A stretch of 64,000 bases of DNA from Sphingobium vermicomposti (GTDB taxonomy: Bacteria; Pseudomonadota; Alphaproteobacteria; Sphingomonadales; Sphingomonadaceae): contig NZ_JAASQR010000001.1 of assembly GCF_011762025.1 (NCBI RefSeq), forward strand, positions 806,001 to 870,000, written 5' to 3'. Of this stretch, positions 19,680-28,307 are shown piece after piece (positions within the stretch are counted from its first letter, which is position 1; each line of letters starts with the position of its first letter). The notes beneath the pieces are model-generated. The model made no database searches. It was not told where the DNA came from and saw only the letters and a list, made by a program, of their open reading frames with translations. The position numbers and the translations under genes are program-made.

Positions 19680-19681
19680 AA

Positions 19682-19710
19682 AAGGGGCGGCAGTTGCGCT
19701 GCCGCCCCTT
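19682..19710. terminator. Bidirectional terminator between clpB and the TonB-dependent receptor
   Basis: The arms AAGGGGCGGCAG (19682-19693) and CTGCCGCCCCTT (19699-19710) pair perfectly around TTGCG. On the minus strand the stem is followed by TTTTTC, so it is strongest for the receptor gene ending at 19732. On the plus strand it is followed by CTTCTC and can also serve clpB. Confidence 0.88.
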
Positions 19711-19731
19711 CTCAGGTCGAGCCATGGACAA

Positions 19732-22641
19732 TCAGAATGTAACCGATGCGCCTATGAAGAATGACCTGCCAAGCGGATCATAAGTGGCGGGGAAGGTATT
19801 GCCGCTGTTTTCGATGGTGCCGCCATAATCATTGCCGACGACCGGCGGCTTCTTGTCGAACAGATTGTTGATGCCGCCGCGCAGCTGGAAGCGTTCAGCA
19901 ACGCGAACCGTGCCGCTGAGATCGAAATAGCTGCGTGCGCCGATTACCGGGACGACGAAGTCCGCCGGATCGGCCCCGTTCAGGACAATGTCGTCCTTGG
20001 TGAGCTTACCGATATAGCGCCAGCGAAGCAGCAGGCTGACGGGGCCATAGTCCAGCTGCGTGTTCTGGACGAACTGCCATTTCGGCTGAGGCCGCAAGCA
20101 GGTCTTGCCCACCAGACCGACGCAGTCATAGGAGGGGAAGATGGCGGCGGGCTGATCCACCGACTTGATCGCGCGCGTCGCGTTGATGCCGAATTGCAGA
20201 CGGGCATCCTCGCCAATCTTGAACTGATAGGCGGCGGCAATGTCGATGCCGGTACGCTTCAACGATGCAGCATTGAGCGTGCTAGCGTCGACGCCGGTTT
20301 CCGTGCCGCCGCTCAGCGACCCGTTGAGGGGGTTGCGACTGATCAGCTGACAGAAGAAGCCGTTAGGGTCCTGCTCCTGTTCGTAGCAGGCATCGATAAT
20401 GACCTGTTCGGAAAACTGGGTGATCGCATTCTTCACCTTGATATCGAAATAGTCGATCGAGGCAGTGAAGCCAGGCAACTGGCGTGGCGCAAGGACCAGG
20501 CCGATGCTGAAGGTGTCCGACTTTTCCGGCGTCAGGACGGGATTGCCGCCGATATAATTGTTGATCTGACCAGCGATTGGACCGTTGACGGTGCCGATCC
20601 GCCCGGCAGGAACCCCCGTGTCGAGGCATAGTTGCGTCAAGGCCGCGTTACCCACGGGGTTGGAGCCAGCGCAGGGATCACTTTCCAGATCCCCGGTGCT
20701 GGAGGTGCGGGGTTCGCCCAGCTCCGCCAGATTGGGCGCCCTTACGGCCCGCTGATAGAGGCCGCGCACGCGCAGGCCCTGGGTCGGCTCCCACTCGCCG
20801 CCGGCCTTGAAGGTCCAGTTGGTAAAGCTGTTTGCAAATGTGCCGCCAGTGACGAGGTTGGTGACGTCGCTACTATATTTGGAATAGCGCAGGCCGCCCT
20901 CAAATGTCAGGGCTTGTGCGAAGGGCATGTCCTCCAGCAGCGGCACGCGGATTTCCGCGAACAGTTCCTTCACCGTATATTTGGCGTCAATGGGCGACTG
21001 CGACCCGAAGCCAGGCGAGTTACCCGCGACCAGATTAGCATCTGGCCGGGACACCGTCTTTTCCCGGCGATATTCCGCGCCGACCGCAAAGCCAGCCGCC
21101 GACGACGCGGTAGGAAGCGTGAACATATCCCCGGCGAGCGACGCACCAGCAACGAACTGCGTCGTCTTGTCCACCGCTTCCAGATCGAGACGGATGAACT
21201 GCCCGGCCTCCGGCGTCAGGTTACCGGCACCGAACAGGTTGACGGGGACGCAGCCATTGCTGGGATCGATGCAGGTAGGCACGCCGCCCACATTGCGGAC
21301 CAGCAGGCCCTGCTGCGTCTTGGCGAAATCAATATCGTTCAGATACTGCTGCCTGCGCTTCACCTGGCCATATTGCGCGAACACCTCATAATTGAGGGAG
21401 TCGGTAATGTCTCCGCGCAAGCCGCCGACAAATTGCAGGGCCTTGTTGCGATAGATGGAATCGCGCGTACCCAGTTCGGTCGTGCGACGGCCGAAGGCTA
21501 TGTCCACGTTACCGTCATTATCCGTATCCAGCGGCGACAATATGGTGCGGGCCTGATCCGACAGGAAGGGATTGTCGAGGTTCACCGTGAAGGGGAAGAA
21601 GAAGGTGCCCGACGGTGCGAGGATCGTCTTCACCTGGGTATCGACGTAGGAAACCCGGCCAAAGAAACGGGCTGAATCGGAAAATTCATATTTGAGCAGG
21701 GCGTGCGCCTGATATCGTTCCTGCGGGGCCTGGAAGAGGTTGTAGGGATTGAAGTTGAACGAACCGACCACCGGCCCCAGATCGCCGTTCGGCCGGAACT
21801 GGGCGAAGCAGTTGCCGTCATCGATATCGGCTTGCGAACAAATGGTGGGAAAGCTGTCCGAGATATTGCCCGGCGTGTCGGTAAGGCTGCCTGACGGCTG
21901 AAGATCCGCCTGGCCCAACGCGAATTCGGAAAAGCTGCGCCGACCCTGGCTGAGGGCGGCAGTCGTGGTATATCCGCCGTTCACGACGATATGCCCGCGC
22001 CCTTCGTTGAAGCTGGTGCCATAGGTCAGGCTGGCGTCGAACGTCCGCGCGTCTCCACGGCTCGTAATGCCATATTGCGCGTCTGCCTTGAAACCCTTGA
22101 ACTCGTCATCAAGTATGAAGTTGACGACCCCCGCAACCGCGTCGGACCCATAAACAGCCGAAGCACCGCCAGTCACAACGTCCACGCGCTTGATCAACGC
22201 CGCAGGGATCATGTTGACGTCGACGATGCCGTCATTGTTGTAGGGTACGAACCGCTTGCCATCGATGAGGACCAGCGTCCGCTTCTCCTCCAGATTGCGC
22301 AGGTCGATCGTAGCCGCGCCTTCATTACCATTGTTGGTTTGACCGCCGATGCCCGGAACGGCCTGGGGGATGTCACGGAGCACGTCTTCAACGGAGGTAG
22401 CCCCGGACAATTTGATCGTATCGGCTGAAATGATCGAAATGGGCGAATTGGACGTCAGGTCCGGTCGGGCAATACGTGACCCGGTCACGATGATGGTTGC
22501 CGTCTCTCCCTCTGCGGCGTCAGATTGCACAGTGTCCTGTGCAACTGCCTGGAAGGAAGTGAACAGCCCCATGGTTGCGATCGCGATCGCAGACGCAGCG
22601 GCCCCGTTGGTCAGCAGCGCTGACTTGATAAATTGTTTCAC
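19732..22641 (-). CDS. TonB-dependent outer-membrane receptor
   Basis: A 969-residue outer-membrane active transporter with a signal peptide ending near FQAVAQ. The plug domain spans about 45-170: ATIIVTGSRIARPDLTSNSP, VEDVLRDIPQAVPGIGG, DLRNLEEKRTLVLIDGKRFV and GGASAVYGSDAVAGVVNFIL. A 22-strand barrel follows and ends in aromatic F (FFIGASVTF), the BAM targeting signature. PTQGLRVRGLYQRAVRAPNL and LFDKKPPVVGND are typical receptor motifs. The cysteines (FPTICSQADIDDGNC, ACYEQEQDPNGFFC) suggest disulfides in outer loops. The N-terminus resembles the large sphingomonad group of receptors whose substrates include oligosaccharides or peptides; the substrate is not inferable here. Two palindromes lie upstream. 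Confidence 0.94.
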   Translation of the reverse strand: MKQFIKSALLTNGAAASAIAIATMGLFTSFQAVAQDTVQSDAAEGETATIIVTGSRIARPDLTSNSPISIISADTIKLSGATSVEDVLRDIPQAVPGIGGQTNNGNEGAATIDLRNLEEKRTLVLIDGKRFVPYNNDGIVDVNMIPAALIKRVDVVTGGASAVYGSDAVAGVVNFILDDEFKGFKADAQYGITSRGDARTFDASLTYGTSFNEGRGHIVVNGGYTTTAALSQGRRSFSEFALGQADLQPSGSLTDTPGNISDSFPTICSQADIDDGNCFAQFRPNGDLGPVVGSFNFNPYNLFQAPQERYQAHALLKYEFSDSARFFGRVSYVDTQVKTILAPSGTFFFPFTVNLDNPFLSDQARTILSPLDTDNDGNVDIAFGRRTTELGTRDSIYRNKALQFVGGLRGDITDSLNYEVFAQYGQVKRRQQYLNDIDFAKTQQGLLVRNVGGVPTCIDPSNGCVPVNLFGAGNLTPEAGQFIRLDLEAVDKTTQFVAGASLAGDMFTLPTASSAAGFAVGAEYRREKTVSRPDANLVAGNSPGFGSQSPIDAKYTVKELFAEIRVPLLEDMPFAQALTFEGGLRYSKYSSDVTNLVTGGTFANSFTNWTFKAGGEWEPTQGLRVRGLYQRAVRAPNLAELGEPRTSSTGDLESDPCAGSNPVGNAALTQLCLDTGVPAGRIGTVNGPIAGQINNYIGGNPVLTPEKSDTFSIGLVLAPRQLPGFTASIDYFDIKVKNAITQFSEQVIIDACYEQEQDPNGFFCQLISRNPLNGSLSGGTETGVDASTLNAASLKRTGIDIAAAYQFKIGEDARLQFGINATRAIKSVDQPAAIFPSYDCVGLVGKTCLRPQPKWQFVQNTQLDYGPVSLLLRWRYIGKLTKDDIVLNGADPADFVVPVIGARSYFDLSGTVRVAERFQLRGGINNLFDKKPPVVGNDYGGTIENSGNTFPATYDPLGRSFFIGASVTF

Positions 22642-22853
22642 GGTCCAGTCCCTTGCTCTGGAAGCACGCAGGGGAGTCCTGCGGCATTTTTATGGCGCAG
22701 GAAAAGGGTGGAAAGCCCGACAGCAAACCCTTCGTCATGCGCGCTGCATGCTAGTCTGCGCAGTCGTTTTAAGAGTGTAAAGCAATGTCAGACGCATCGC
22801 ACACTTTGCTATTATACTGTCGTAAATTTGCCACAACGGGTTTCAAGGCGAGC

Positions 22854-22880
22854 TGAACGATTGTTCAATAACATTGTTAT
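22854..22880. promoter_or_regulatory. Two adjacent operator-like palindromes
   Basis: TGAACGATTGTTCA (22854-22867; 5-bp arms) is directly followed by ATAACATTGTTAT (22868-22880; 5-bp arms). They sit just upstream of a TATAAT (-10-like, minus strand, 22811-22816) in front of the TonB-dependent receptor gene, where an activator or repressor of the receptor would bind. The binding protein is unknown. Confidence 0.45.
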
Positions 22881-22932
22881 AGGCCTGCGAAGGTCTGGGA
22901 AACTTTGATTTCCGCCCCCTGCCCGGCAGTGC

Positions 22933-22957
22933 GATAAAATTGCTCTTCAGGAGAGCA
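22933..22957 (-). terminator. Weak intrinsic terminator after the M23 peptidase gene
   Basis: On the minus strand TGCTCT (22957-22952), a 5-nt loop and AGAGCA (22946-22941) are followed by ATTTTATC. It begins eight bases after the stop codon at 22965, a fitting place to end the xseA-DUF2093-M23 transcript. Confidence 0.55.
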
Positions 22958-22964
22958 GGGGGTG

Positions 22965-23828
22965 TCACTGAGCGGGCATCGGCCCTGCCAGACGTAGGGG
23001 ATCGATGCGGGCGTCGTTCCAGCGGAGACCCCAATGAAGATGCGGCCCCGTTGCGCGGCCAGTCGCGCCGACAGCGCCGATCCGCTGCCCACGCACGACG
23101 GCATCCCCCAATTTCACGTCGATGCGGGAAAGATGCAGGAAAGCGCTGCTGAGACCATGGCCATGGTCGATCATCAACAGCCGCCCTTCCAGCGTGAAGG
23201 GGCGATCGGCAGCCAATATGACCACGCCATCGGCGGGCGCGACGACAGGCTCTCCGGTTGCTCCGGCTATATCAATGCCGCCATGATAGGAGCCCGGCAC
23301 GCCCTGATAGATGCGTTGCGATCCGAACAGACCTGATATGCGTCCGATGCGCGGCCACAGAAATGCCTGTCGCCACCCCTGCGCGCCGGTCACCTTCGCC
23401 CGGGCCGCCGCGATCTGTTCGAGTTCGGGTCGGCGCAGGGCGAGGAAAGCTTCACTGCTCCGGCCAGCACGCAACGGCGCGTTCACCCGCTCTATCCGCC
23501 AGCTCCCCGGCGACACGGCAATCGAACGATCTGTCGTGCGTCCATCAGCAAAGCGCGCCGTCAGGCGCGCTTGCGGCAAGGCGTCGCAGTCAAATCCGAT
23601 GAGGAAGCGGCCATCCGCGCCGATTGGAACCGGCTGGTCATCCAGCCGCATTTCTACCGTGCCAGATGGTGCCATGCCGGTGAGAATGCCGCCTTGCACG
23701 GCTGGTCCCGACAGAATGATGTCCGTTGGTGAAGCAAGGGAAGGAGCGGCAACCGTGGCAATCGCCAGCGCCACGACCATCATCCGCAGCATCACCGCCA
23801 GCCGTTCATACACCCGATCAATGCCCAC
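22965..23828 (-). CDS. M23 family metallopeptidase (LytM-type)
   Basis: A 287-residue exported protein with an N-terminal hydrophobic signal (VMLRMMVVALAIATVAAPSL). The N-terminal half is a beta-rich domain; the C-terminal LytM domain has the zinc motif YHGGIDIAGATGEPV (H and D ligands) and GPHLHWGLRWN (HxH). It probably cleaves peptidoglycan cross-bridges, or acts as a regulator of amidases. It follows the DUF2093 gene after four bases on the same strand as xseA, suggesting one operon. In-frame ATGs slightly downstream of 23828 could also be used. Confidence 0.9.
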   Translation of the reverse strand: MGIDRVYERLAVMLRMMVVALAIATVAAPSLASPTDIILSGPAVQGGILTGMAPSGTVEMRLDDQPVPIGADGRFLIGFDCDALPQARLTARFADGRTTDRSIAVSPGSWRIERVNAPLRAGRSSEAFLALRRPELEQIAAARAKVTGAQGWRQAFLWPRIGRISGLFGSQRIYQGVPGSYHGGIDIAGATGEPVVAPADGVVILAADRPFTLEGRLLMIDHGHGLSSAFLHLSRIDVKLGDAVVRGQRIGAVGATGRATGPHLHWGLRWNDARIDPLRLAGPMPAQ

Positions 23829-23832
23829 CCGT

Positions 23833-24042
23833 CTATTCGCCCCGTGCCCTCAATTCCGCCTGGGCAGAAACTTCGGCGCTCGCATAAGGCTCCTGCCGCG
23901 CGATGCTCCAGTAGCGCAGGTCGTCGAGCGGGATTTTCTGACCCGTCACCGCGCAGACGACATGATCGCCCGCCTGCAGGACGCGGAAGCTGTAGGCCAT
24001 GTAATGCAGCCGGGCCGGACGATCACGGTTGGACATCAGCAT
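23833..24042 (-). CDS. DUF2093 domain protein
   Basis: A 69-residue protein with the family's core RPARLHYMAYSFRVLQAGDH, VVCAVTGQKIPLDDLRYWS and ARQEPYASAE. DUF2093 proteins are small, restricted largely to alphaproteobacteria, and of unknown function. It sits between xseA (34 bp upstream) and the M23 peptidase (four bases downstream), all on the minus strand. The CxxxGxxI pattern resembles half of a zinc ribbon, but only one cysteine is present. Confidence 0.85.
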   Translation of the reverse strand: MLMSNRDRPARLHYMAYSFRVLQAGDHVVCAVTGQKIPLDDLRYWSIARQEPYASAEVSAQAELRARGE

Positions 24043-24075
24043 GAGTTCAGTCGGCCTTTTTCAGATCATGCCGCA

Positions 24076-25596
24076 TCAGGAAAACAGGTCCTGCTGTCGG
24101 CGTTCTTCGCTCTCACGCGGCTTGCGCGACGGACGGGCTATAGGGGATATAGCCTGCGGTTGTGGCTTCTCAAGAGGGTCGGACGGCGGGCCGCCATCGA
24201 TTGCCGCGCCTATCGCGCCATCGGCGAAATGAAGCGTCACCGTCCCGGCGGCCTGCGCCCCAGCCACCGACTTCACCAGCTGCCCTGCTGCCATGACCCG
24301 CGCAAAACCACGGCGAAGCGGCAGGTCGGGATTGACCGAGACGAACAGCCGCGACAGGCGATCGAATGCCGTCGCCTGATCCTGGAAAATACGGGTGAGA
24401 TAGTCGGGGCGCAGGCGAAGGCGGTCGACGCGCTCCCTGGCGCGGCTGAGATGCTGGTGGAGCAGCGCAGGGCGGAGAGCGCCGCCTGCCTGATTGAGGT
24501 GCGCACGGGCATCGGCCAGGCGGTGGCGCAGGCCATTGCCCAGATTGTCCGACAGTTGGTCCAGCCTTTGCCGCTGTGGCGCGAGCAACGTATCGAGCGT
24601 CGGCATCAACCGCATTTGCATGTCCAGACGCTCACGCGCCTGCCCGGCGCTGCGACGCACGGCGCGCTCCATGCGGAGCCCCTGTTCCCTTAACATGGTC
24701 ACTAGGTCGGCGCGTACCGGGACCGCCATTTCGGCTGCTGCCGTTGGGGTCGGCGCGCGCATGTCGGCGGCATGATCGCACAGCGTCGTATCGGTTTCAT
24801 GGCCCACGGCGGAGATGATCGGAATCGAACATTCAGCCACGGCGCGGACGACGATTTCCTCGTTGAAGCTCCAAAGATCCTCTATCGACCCACCGCCGCG
24901 CGCCACGATCACCAGGTCGGGGCGCGGGATCGGCCCGTCCGCCTGCATCGCACTAAAGCCGCGCACCGCCCGCGCGACCTGCTCGGCGGCCCCCTGCCCC
25001 TGCACCAGCACGGGCCACACAAGCACATGGGTCGGGCAACGATCCTCCAGCCGATGAAGGATATCGCGGATGACCGCGCCGGTGGGCGATGTCACCACGC
25101 CGATGGTGCGGGGCATGAAAGGCAATCGCCGCTTGCGGCTGCCGTCGAACAATCCTTCCGCGCTCAGCCTGGCCTTCAGCTTTTCCAGCAGCGCCATGAG
25201 CGCGCCTTCACCCGCCAGTTCCATCCGTTCGATGACGATCTGATATTTGGACCGGCCGGGATAGGTGGTGAGCTTGCCGGTGGCGATCACCTCGACCCCG
25301 TCCTGCGGCGAGAACGGGAGCCGGGCCGCGCCGCCCTTCCACATCACGCCGTCGATGACGGCATTATCATCCTTGAGGCAAAGATAAATGTGTCCCGACG
25401 CTGCCCGCTTGAAGCCCGAAATCTCACCGCGCAACCGCACATGACCGAAACGATCCTCTACCGTGCGCTTCAATATCGCGGACAATTCGCTCACCGACAG
25501 CGGCGGCGCGTTGTCCCCTGCCCGTTCCTCGGCTAACAGGCGGGCCGACGCATCGATACCAGCTTCAAATTCCGGGGACATCGGCGAAATGAACAT
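24076..25596 (-). CDS. xseA: Exodeoxyribonuclease VII large subunit
   Basis: Large subunit of exonuclease VII, which degrades single-stranded DNA. The 506-residue protein has the N-terminal OB-fold ([40 protein letters not shown]) and the catalytic domain with [24 protein letters not shown] sequence ([17 protein letters not shown]), [20 protein letters not shown] and [21 protein letters not shown] coiled-coil region follows. The start at 25596 has AAGGA seven bases upstream and overlaps the divergent purD start by eight bases; the ATG at 25581 is the alternative. The small subunit xseB is not in the window. Confidence 0.95.
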   Translation of the reverse strand: MFISPMSPEFEAGIDASARLLAEERAGDNAPPLSVSELSAILKRTVEDRFGHVRLRGEISGFKRAASGHIYLCLKDDNAVIDGVMWKGGAARLPFSPQDGVEVIATGKLTTYPGRSKYQIVIERMELAGEGALMALLEKLKARLSAEGLFDGSRKRRLPFMPRTIGVVTSPTGAVIRDILHRLEDRCPTHVLVWPVLVQGQGAAEQVARAVRGFSAMQADGPIPRPDLVIVARGGGSIEDLWSFNEEIVVRAVAECSIPIISAVGHETDTTLCDHAADMRAPTPTAAAEMAVPVRADLVTMLREQGLRMERAVRRSAGQARERLDMQMRLMPTLDTLLAPQRQRLDQLSDNLGNGLRHRLADARAHLNQAGGALRPALLHQHLSRARERVDRLRLRPDYLTRIFQDQATAFDRLSRLFVSVNPDLPLRRGFARVMAAGQLVKSVAGAQAAGTVTLHFADGAIGAAIDGGPPSDPLEKPQPQAISPIARPSRKPRESEERRQQDLFS

Positions 25597-26866
25597 CCTT
25601 CTGCTTGGCGGTGGTGGCCGCGAACATGCGCTGGCCTGGAAGCTGGCGCAATCGCCCTTGCTACAGACCCTTTATGCCGCACCGGGCAATCCGGGCATAG
25701 CCCAGCATGCCACGCTGGTCGACCTTGACGTCGCCGATCATCGCGCCGTGGTGGATTTCTGCCTGCGCCAGTCGATCGGGCTGGTCGTGATCGGCCCGGA
25801 AGCGCCGCTGGTCGATGGGCTGGCCGACAATCTGCGGGTCAAGGGCTATCCGGTGTTCGGACCGGGGAAGAAGGCGGCGCAGCTGGAAGGGTCCAAGGGC
25901 TTTACCAAGGATCTGTGCAAGCGGGCCGGCATACCGACGGCAGGCTATGAACGGGTCCACAGCAAGGGCGGCGCGGTCGCCGCGCTCGATGACTTCGGGT
26001 TGCCGGTGGTCATCAAGGCCGATGGCCTGGCGGCGGGCAAGGGCGTGATCATCGCCGAGACGCGCGAAGAGGCCATTGAGGCGCTGGACTTCATGTTTTC
26101 CGGCGCGTTCGGCGGAGCGGGCGCTGAAGTCGTGCTGGAAGAATTCATGACGGGCGAGGAAGCGAGCTTCTTTGCGCTGACCGACGGAAGCGCCATCCTG
26201 CCCTTTGGTTCGGCGCAGGATCACAAGCGGGTGGGCGACGGCGACACCGGCCCCAACACCGGCGGCATGGGCGCCTACAGCCCGGCGCGAGTCCTGACCC
26301 CCGAACTGGAAGCGGAGGTCATGGAAAAGATCATCCGACCGACCGTCGATACGCTGGCCGCCGAAGGAACGCCCTATTCCGGGGTGCTCTATGCCGGTTT
26401 GATGCTGACCAGCGAAGGCCCCAAGCTGATCGAATATAATGCGCGCTTTGGCGACCCGGAATGCCAGGTGCTGATGATGCGCTTTGACGGCGACCTTGCC
26501 GCGCTTCTGCTCGCCGTGGCGCAGGGGAAGCTGGCGGATCAGGGGCCTGTGCAGTTGGCGGACCGGGCCGCGCTCACCATCGTCATGGCGGCCAATGGCT
26601 ATCCCGGCACGCCCGAAAAGGGAGGCGAGATTCGCGGCATAGACGCAGCCCAAGCCAGTGGCGCACATGTTTTCCATGCGGGGACGGCGGAAAGCAACGG
26701 TTTGCTGGTGGCGAATGGCGGACGGGTGCTGAATGTCACGGCTACCGGCGACACAGTCAGCCAGGCACAGGCCGCCGCCTATCGTGCCGTCGATGCCATC
26801 GATTTCCCCAGCGGTTTCTGCCGCCGTGACATTGGCTGGCGGGAAGTAGCGCGCGAGACACGATAA
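25589..26866 (+). CDS. purD: Phosphoribosylamine-glycine ligase (GAR synthetase)
   Basis: An ATP-grasp enzyme that joins glycine to phosphoribosylamine in purine synthesis. The 425-residue protein starts [20 protein letters not shown]. It has [78 protein letters not shown] with GGMGAYSPA, and [17 protein letters not shown]. Upstream open frame to 25463 lies within xseA and is not family-like. It is divergent from xseA with overlapping 5' ends, so the two genes must have promoters inside each other's coding sequence. Confidence 0.96.
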   Translation: MNILLLGGGGREHALAWKLAQSPLLQTLYAAPGNPGIAQHATLVDLDVADHRAVVDFCLRQSIGLVVIGPEAPLVDGLADNLRVKGYPVFGPGKKAAQLEGSKGFTKDLCKRAGIPTAGYERVHSKGGAVAALDDFGLPVVIKADGLAAGKGVIIAETREEAIEALDFMFSGAFGGAGAEVVLEEFMTGEEASFFALTDGSAILPFGSAQDHKRVGDGDTGPNTGGMGAYSPARVLTPELEAEVMEKIIRPTVDTLAAEGTPYSGVLYAGLMLTSEGPKLIEYNARFGDPECQVLMMRFDGDLAALLLAVAQGKLADQGPVQLADRAALTIVMAANGYPGTPEKGGEIRGIDAAQASGAHVFHAGTAESNGLLVANGGRVLNVTATGDTVSQAQAAAYRAVDAIDFPSGFCRRDIGWREVARETR

Positions 26867-26936
26867 AAGGTCAGACCGCCCTTGCTACAAACCGCCGGGC
26901 GTTCTTAGATAGCCGTCAGAACAGGGAGGACTGAAA

Positions 26937-27470
26937 ATGCAGGAATTCTTCATGGACTACGGCCTTTGGCTGCTGGTCGGGCTGTTGATCGTCATCGCGC
27001 TGGTGTTCCTGCTGGCAGGACGGCGCAAGGCAGATATTCGCGGGGATGATGCGCAGGTTGCAGCCCCGACAGCGAATGCCGCCGACATAGCCCCCATCCC
27101 CGCCGCCCCGGTGCGCGCGCCGATCTCTGAACCAGTTGCTTCCTCGGCTCCCGAGCCAGTGGCGGCTGCGGAACCAGTGGTAGCGCCGACTCCGATTCCC
27201 GCCTCTCCATCGGTCGCCATGCCTGCGGGGGAAAGTGATAACCTGCTGCGAATGAAGGGGGTCGGCCCCAAGCTCAACCAGCAGCTCATCGACCTGGGCG
27301 TGACGCGCTACGCCCAGATCGCGAACTGGACTGACGCCGACATCGCGACGATCGACGGAAAACTCGGCAATTTCAAAGGACGCCCCGTGCGCGACCAGTG
27401 GGTCGAACAGGCGAAATATCTGGCCGCTGGCGACTTCGCAGGCTTTGAAGCCAAATACGGCAAGCTCTGA
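26937..27470 (+). CDS. Membrane-anchored helix-hairpin-helix protein
   Basis: A 177-residue protein with one N-terminal transmembrane helix (YGLWLLVGLLIVIALVFLLA), a Pro/Ala/Val/Glu-rich linker (about 35-95) and a C-terminal helix-hairpin-helix-like domain (DNLLRMKGVGPKLNQQLIDL, GVTRYAQIANWTDADIATID). This matches the group sometimes annotated as predicted 5' DNA nuclease (COG3743 type), but no catalytic residues are evident and a nuclease role is unproven. The ribosome-binding site GGAGG lies eight bases before the start. It is convergent with the inositol-phosphatase-like gene. Confidence 0.8.
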   Translation: MQEFFMDYGLWLLVGLLIVIALVFLLAGRRKADIRGDDAQVAAPTANAADIAPIPAAPVRAPISEPVASSAPEPVAAAEPVVAPTPIPASPSVAMPAGESDNLLRMKGVGPKLNQQLIDLGVTRYAQIANWTDADIATIDGKLGNFKGRPVRDQWVEQAKYLAAGDFAGFEAKYGKL

Positions 27471-27509
27471 CCGTTCAGGCTCCGCCAGCTGAGGTTTCGA
27501 AAGCTGAAA

Positions 27510-28307
27510 TCAGCCGCGCGCCAGCAACTCGCGGGCGCGGGGGGCGAGGCGGTCGGTCGCGGCGCGGTGGATGCCGGGGGCGGCGCAAAGAAGGCCGAAG
27601 GCGGTAGGCTGGGGACGGTTGAAGGACAGTGGGTCGCCTAAGGCATCTGTGACGATTGCGCCGGATTCCTGCGCGATCAAGCCAGCGGCGGCGATATCCC
27701 ATTCATTGCCCCAACGCACGGTGGCGACTAGGTCAGCTTCGTCCGCCGCCACCATGGCCATCCGCAGGGCGATGCTGTTGGGCTTGTCCACGGTGACAAG
27801 GTCGCTGTCGTGGCGGGGCAGTTGGTCGGCAGGCACGCGAGAGCCGGGCAGGCGGGTGCGCGTCCCGGCGGTGAGCGACCGCCCGTTTCGGCTCGCCCCC
27901 TGCCCCGCCTGCGCCAGCCATAGCTGGTTGCGAGCGGGCGCGGCGAGGATGCCGACGCGCACCGCGCCCTGTTCGACCAGCGCCACGGAGACGGCCCAGC
28001 CAGTACGCCCACGCAGATAGTCGCGAGTGCCGTCGATCGGATCGACGACCCACACGCGCGAGAGATTAAGCCGGTGAACCGTGTCCGCAGTCTCTTCCGA
28101 AAGCCAGCCGGCACCCGGATCGATCGCGCCCAGGCTTTGCCGCAGCATCTCGTCTATTTCCAGGTCCGCTTCGCAGACGGGATGGCCGGGCACTTTTTCC
28201 CATTGGCGCACGAGCGTCTGCCCGCCCGCCCACAGCGTCAGCGCCCGGTCCGCCGCATCCGATACCGCACCGACAATGGCGCGCAGGTCGATATCAGCCT
28301 CCGGCAA
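27510..28307 (-). CDS. Inositol monophosphatase family / 3'(2'),5'-bisphosphate nucleotidase-like protein
   Basis: A 265-residue Mg-dependent, Li-sensitive phosphatase family member. The metal site is visible: GWLSEETAD (Glu-Glu), VWVVDPIDGTRDYLRG (DPxDGT) and NEWDIAAAGLIAQESGA (WDxAA). CysQ-type enzymes hydrolyse 3'-phosphoadenosine 5'-phosphate; the DYLRG context and short length fit CysQ, but histidinol-phosphatase or inositol-phosphatase activity cannot be excluded. It overlaps the end of pmbA by 14 bp on the same strand, suggesting translational coupling. Confidence 0.85.
   Translation of the reverse strand: MPEADIDLRAIVGAVSDAADRALTLWAGGQTLVRQWEKVPGHPVCEADLEIDEMLRQSLGAIDPGAGWLSEETADTVHRLNLSRVWVVDPIDGTRDYLRGRTGWAVSVALVEQGAVRVGILAAPARNQLWLAQAGQGASRNGRSLTAGTRTRLPGSRVPADQLPRHDSDLVTVDKPNSIALRMAMVAADEADLVATVRWGNEWDIAAAGLIAQESGAIVTDALGDPLSFNRPQPTAFGLLCAAPGIHRAATDRLAPRARELLARG

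Larger units (their letters stand above)
22642..22964 (-). other. Upstream region of the TonB-dependent receptor
   Basis: A 323-bp non-coding gap, AT-richer than its flanks around 22780-22890. It holds a perfect -10-like TATAAT on the minus strand (22811-22816), two adjacent palindromes (22854-22880) and a weak terminator for the upstream peptidase gene (22933-22957). No open frame with protein-like features was seen. If the -10 is used, the receptor mRNA would have a leader of about 160 nt. Confidence 0.5.
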
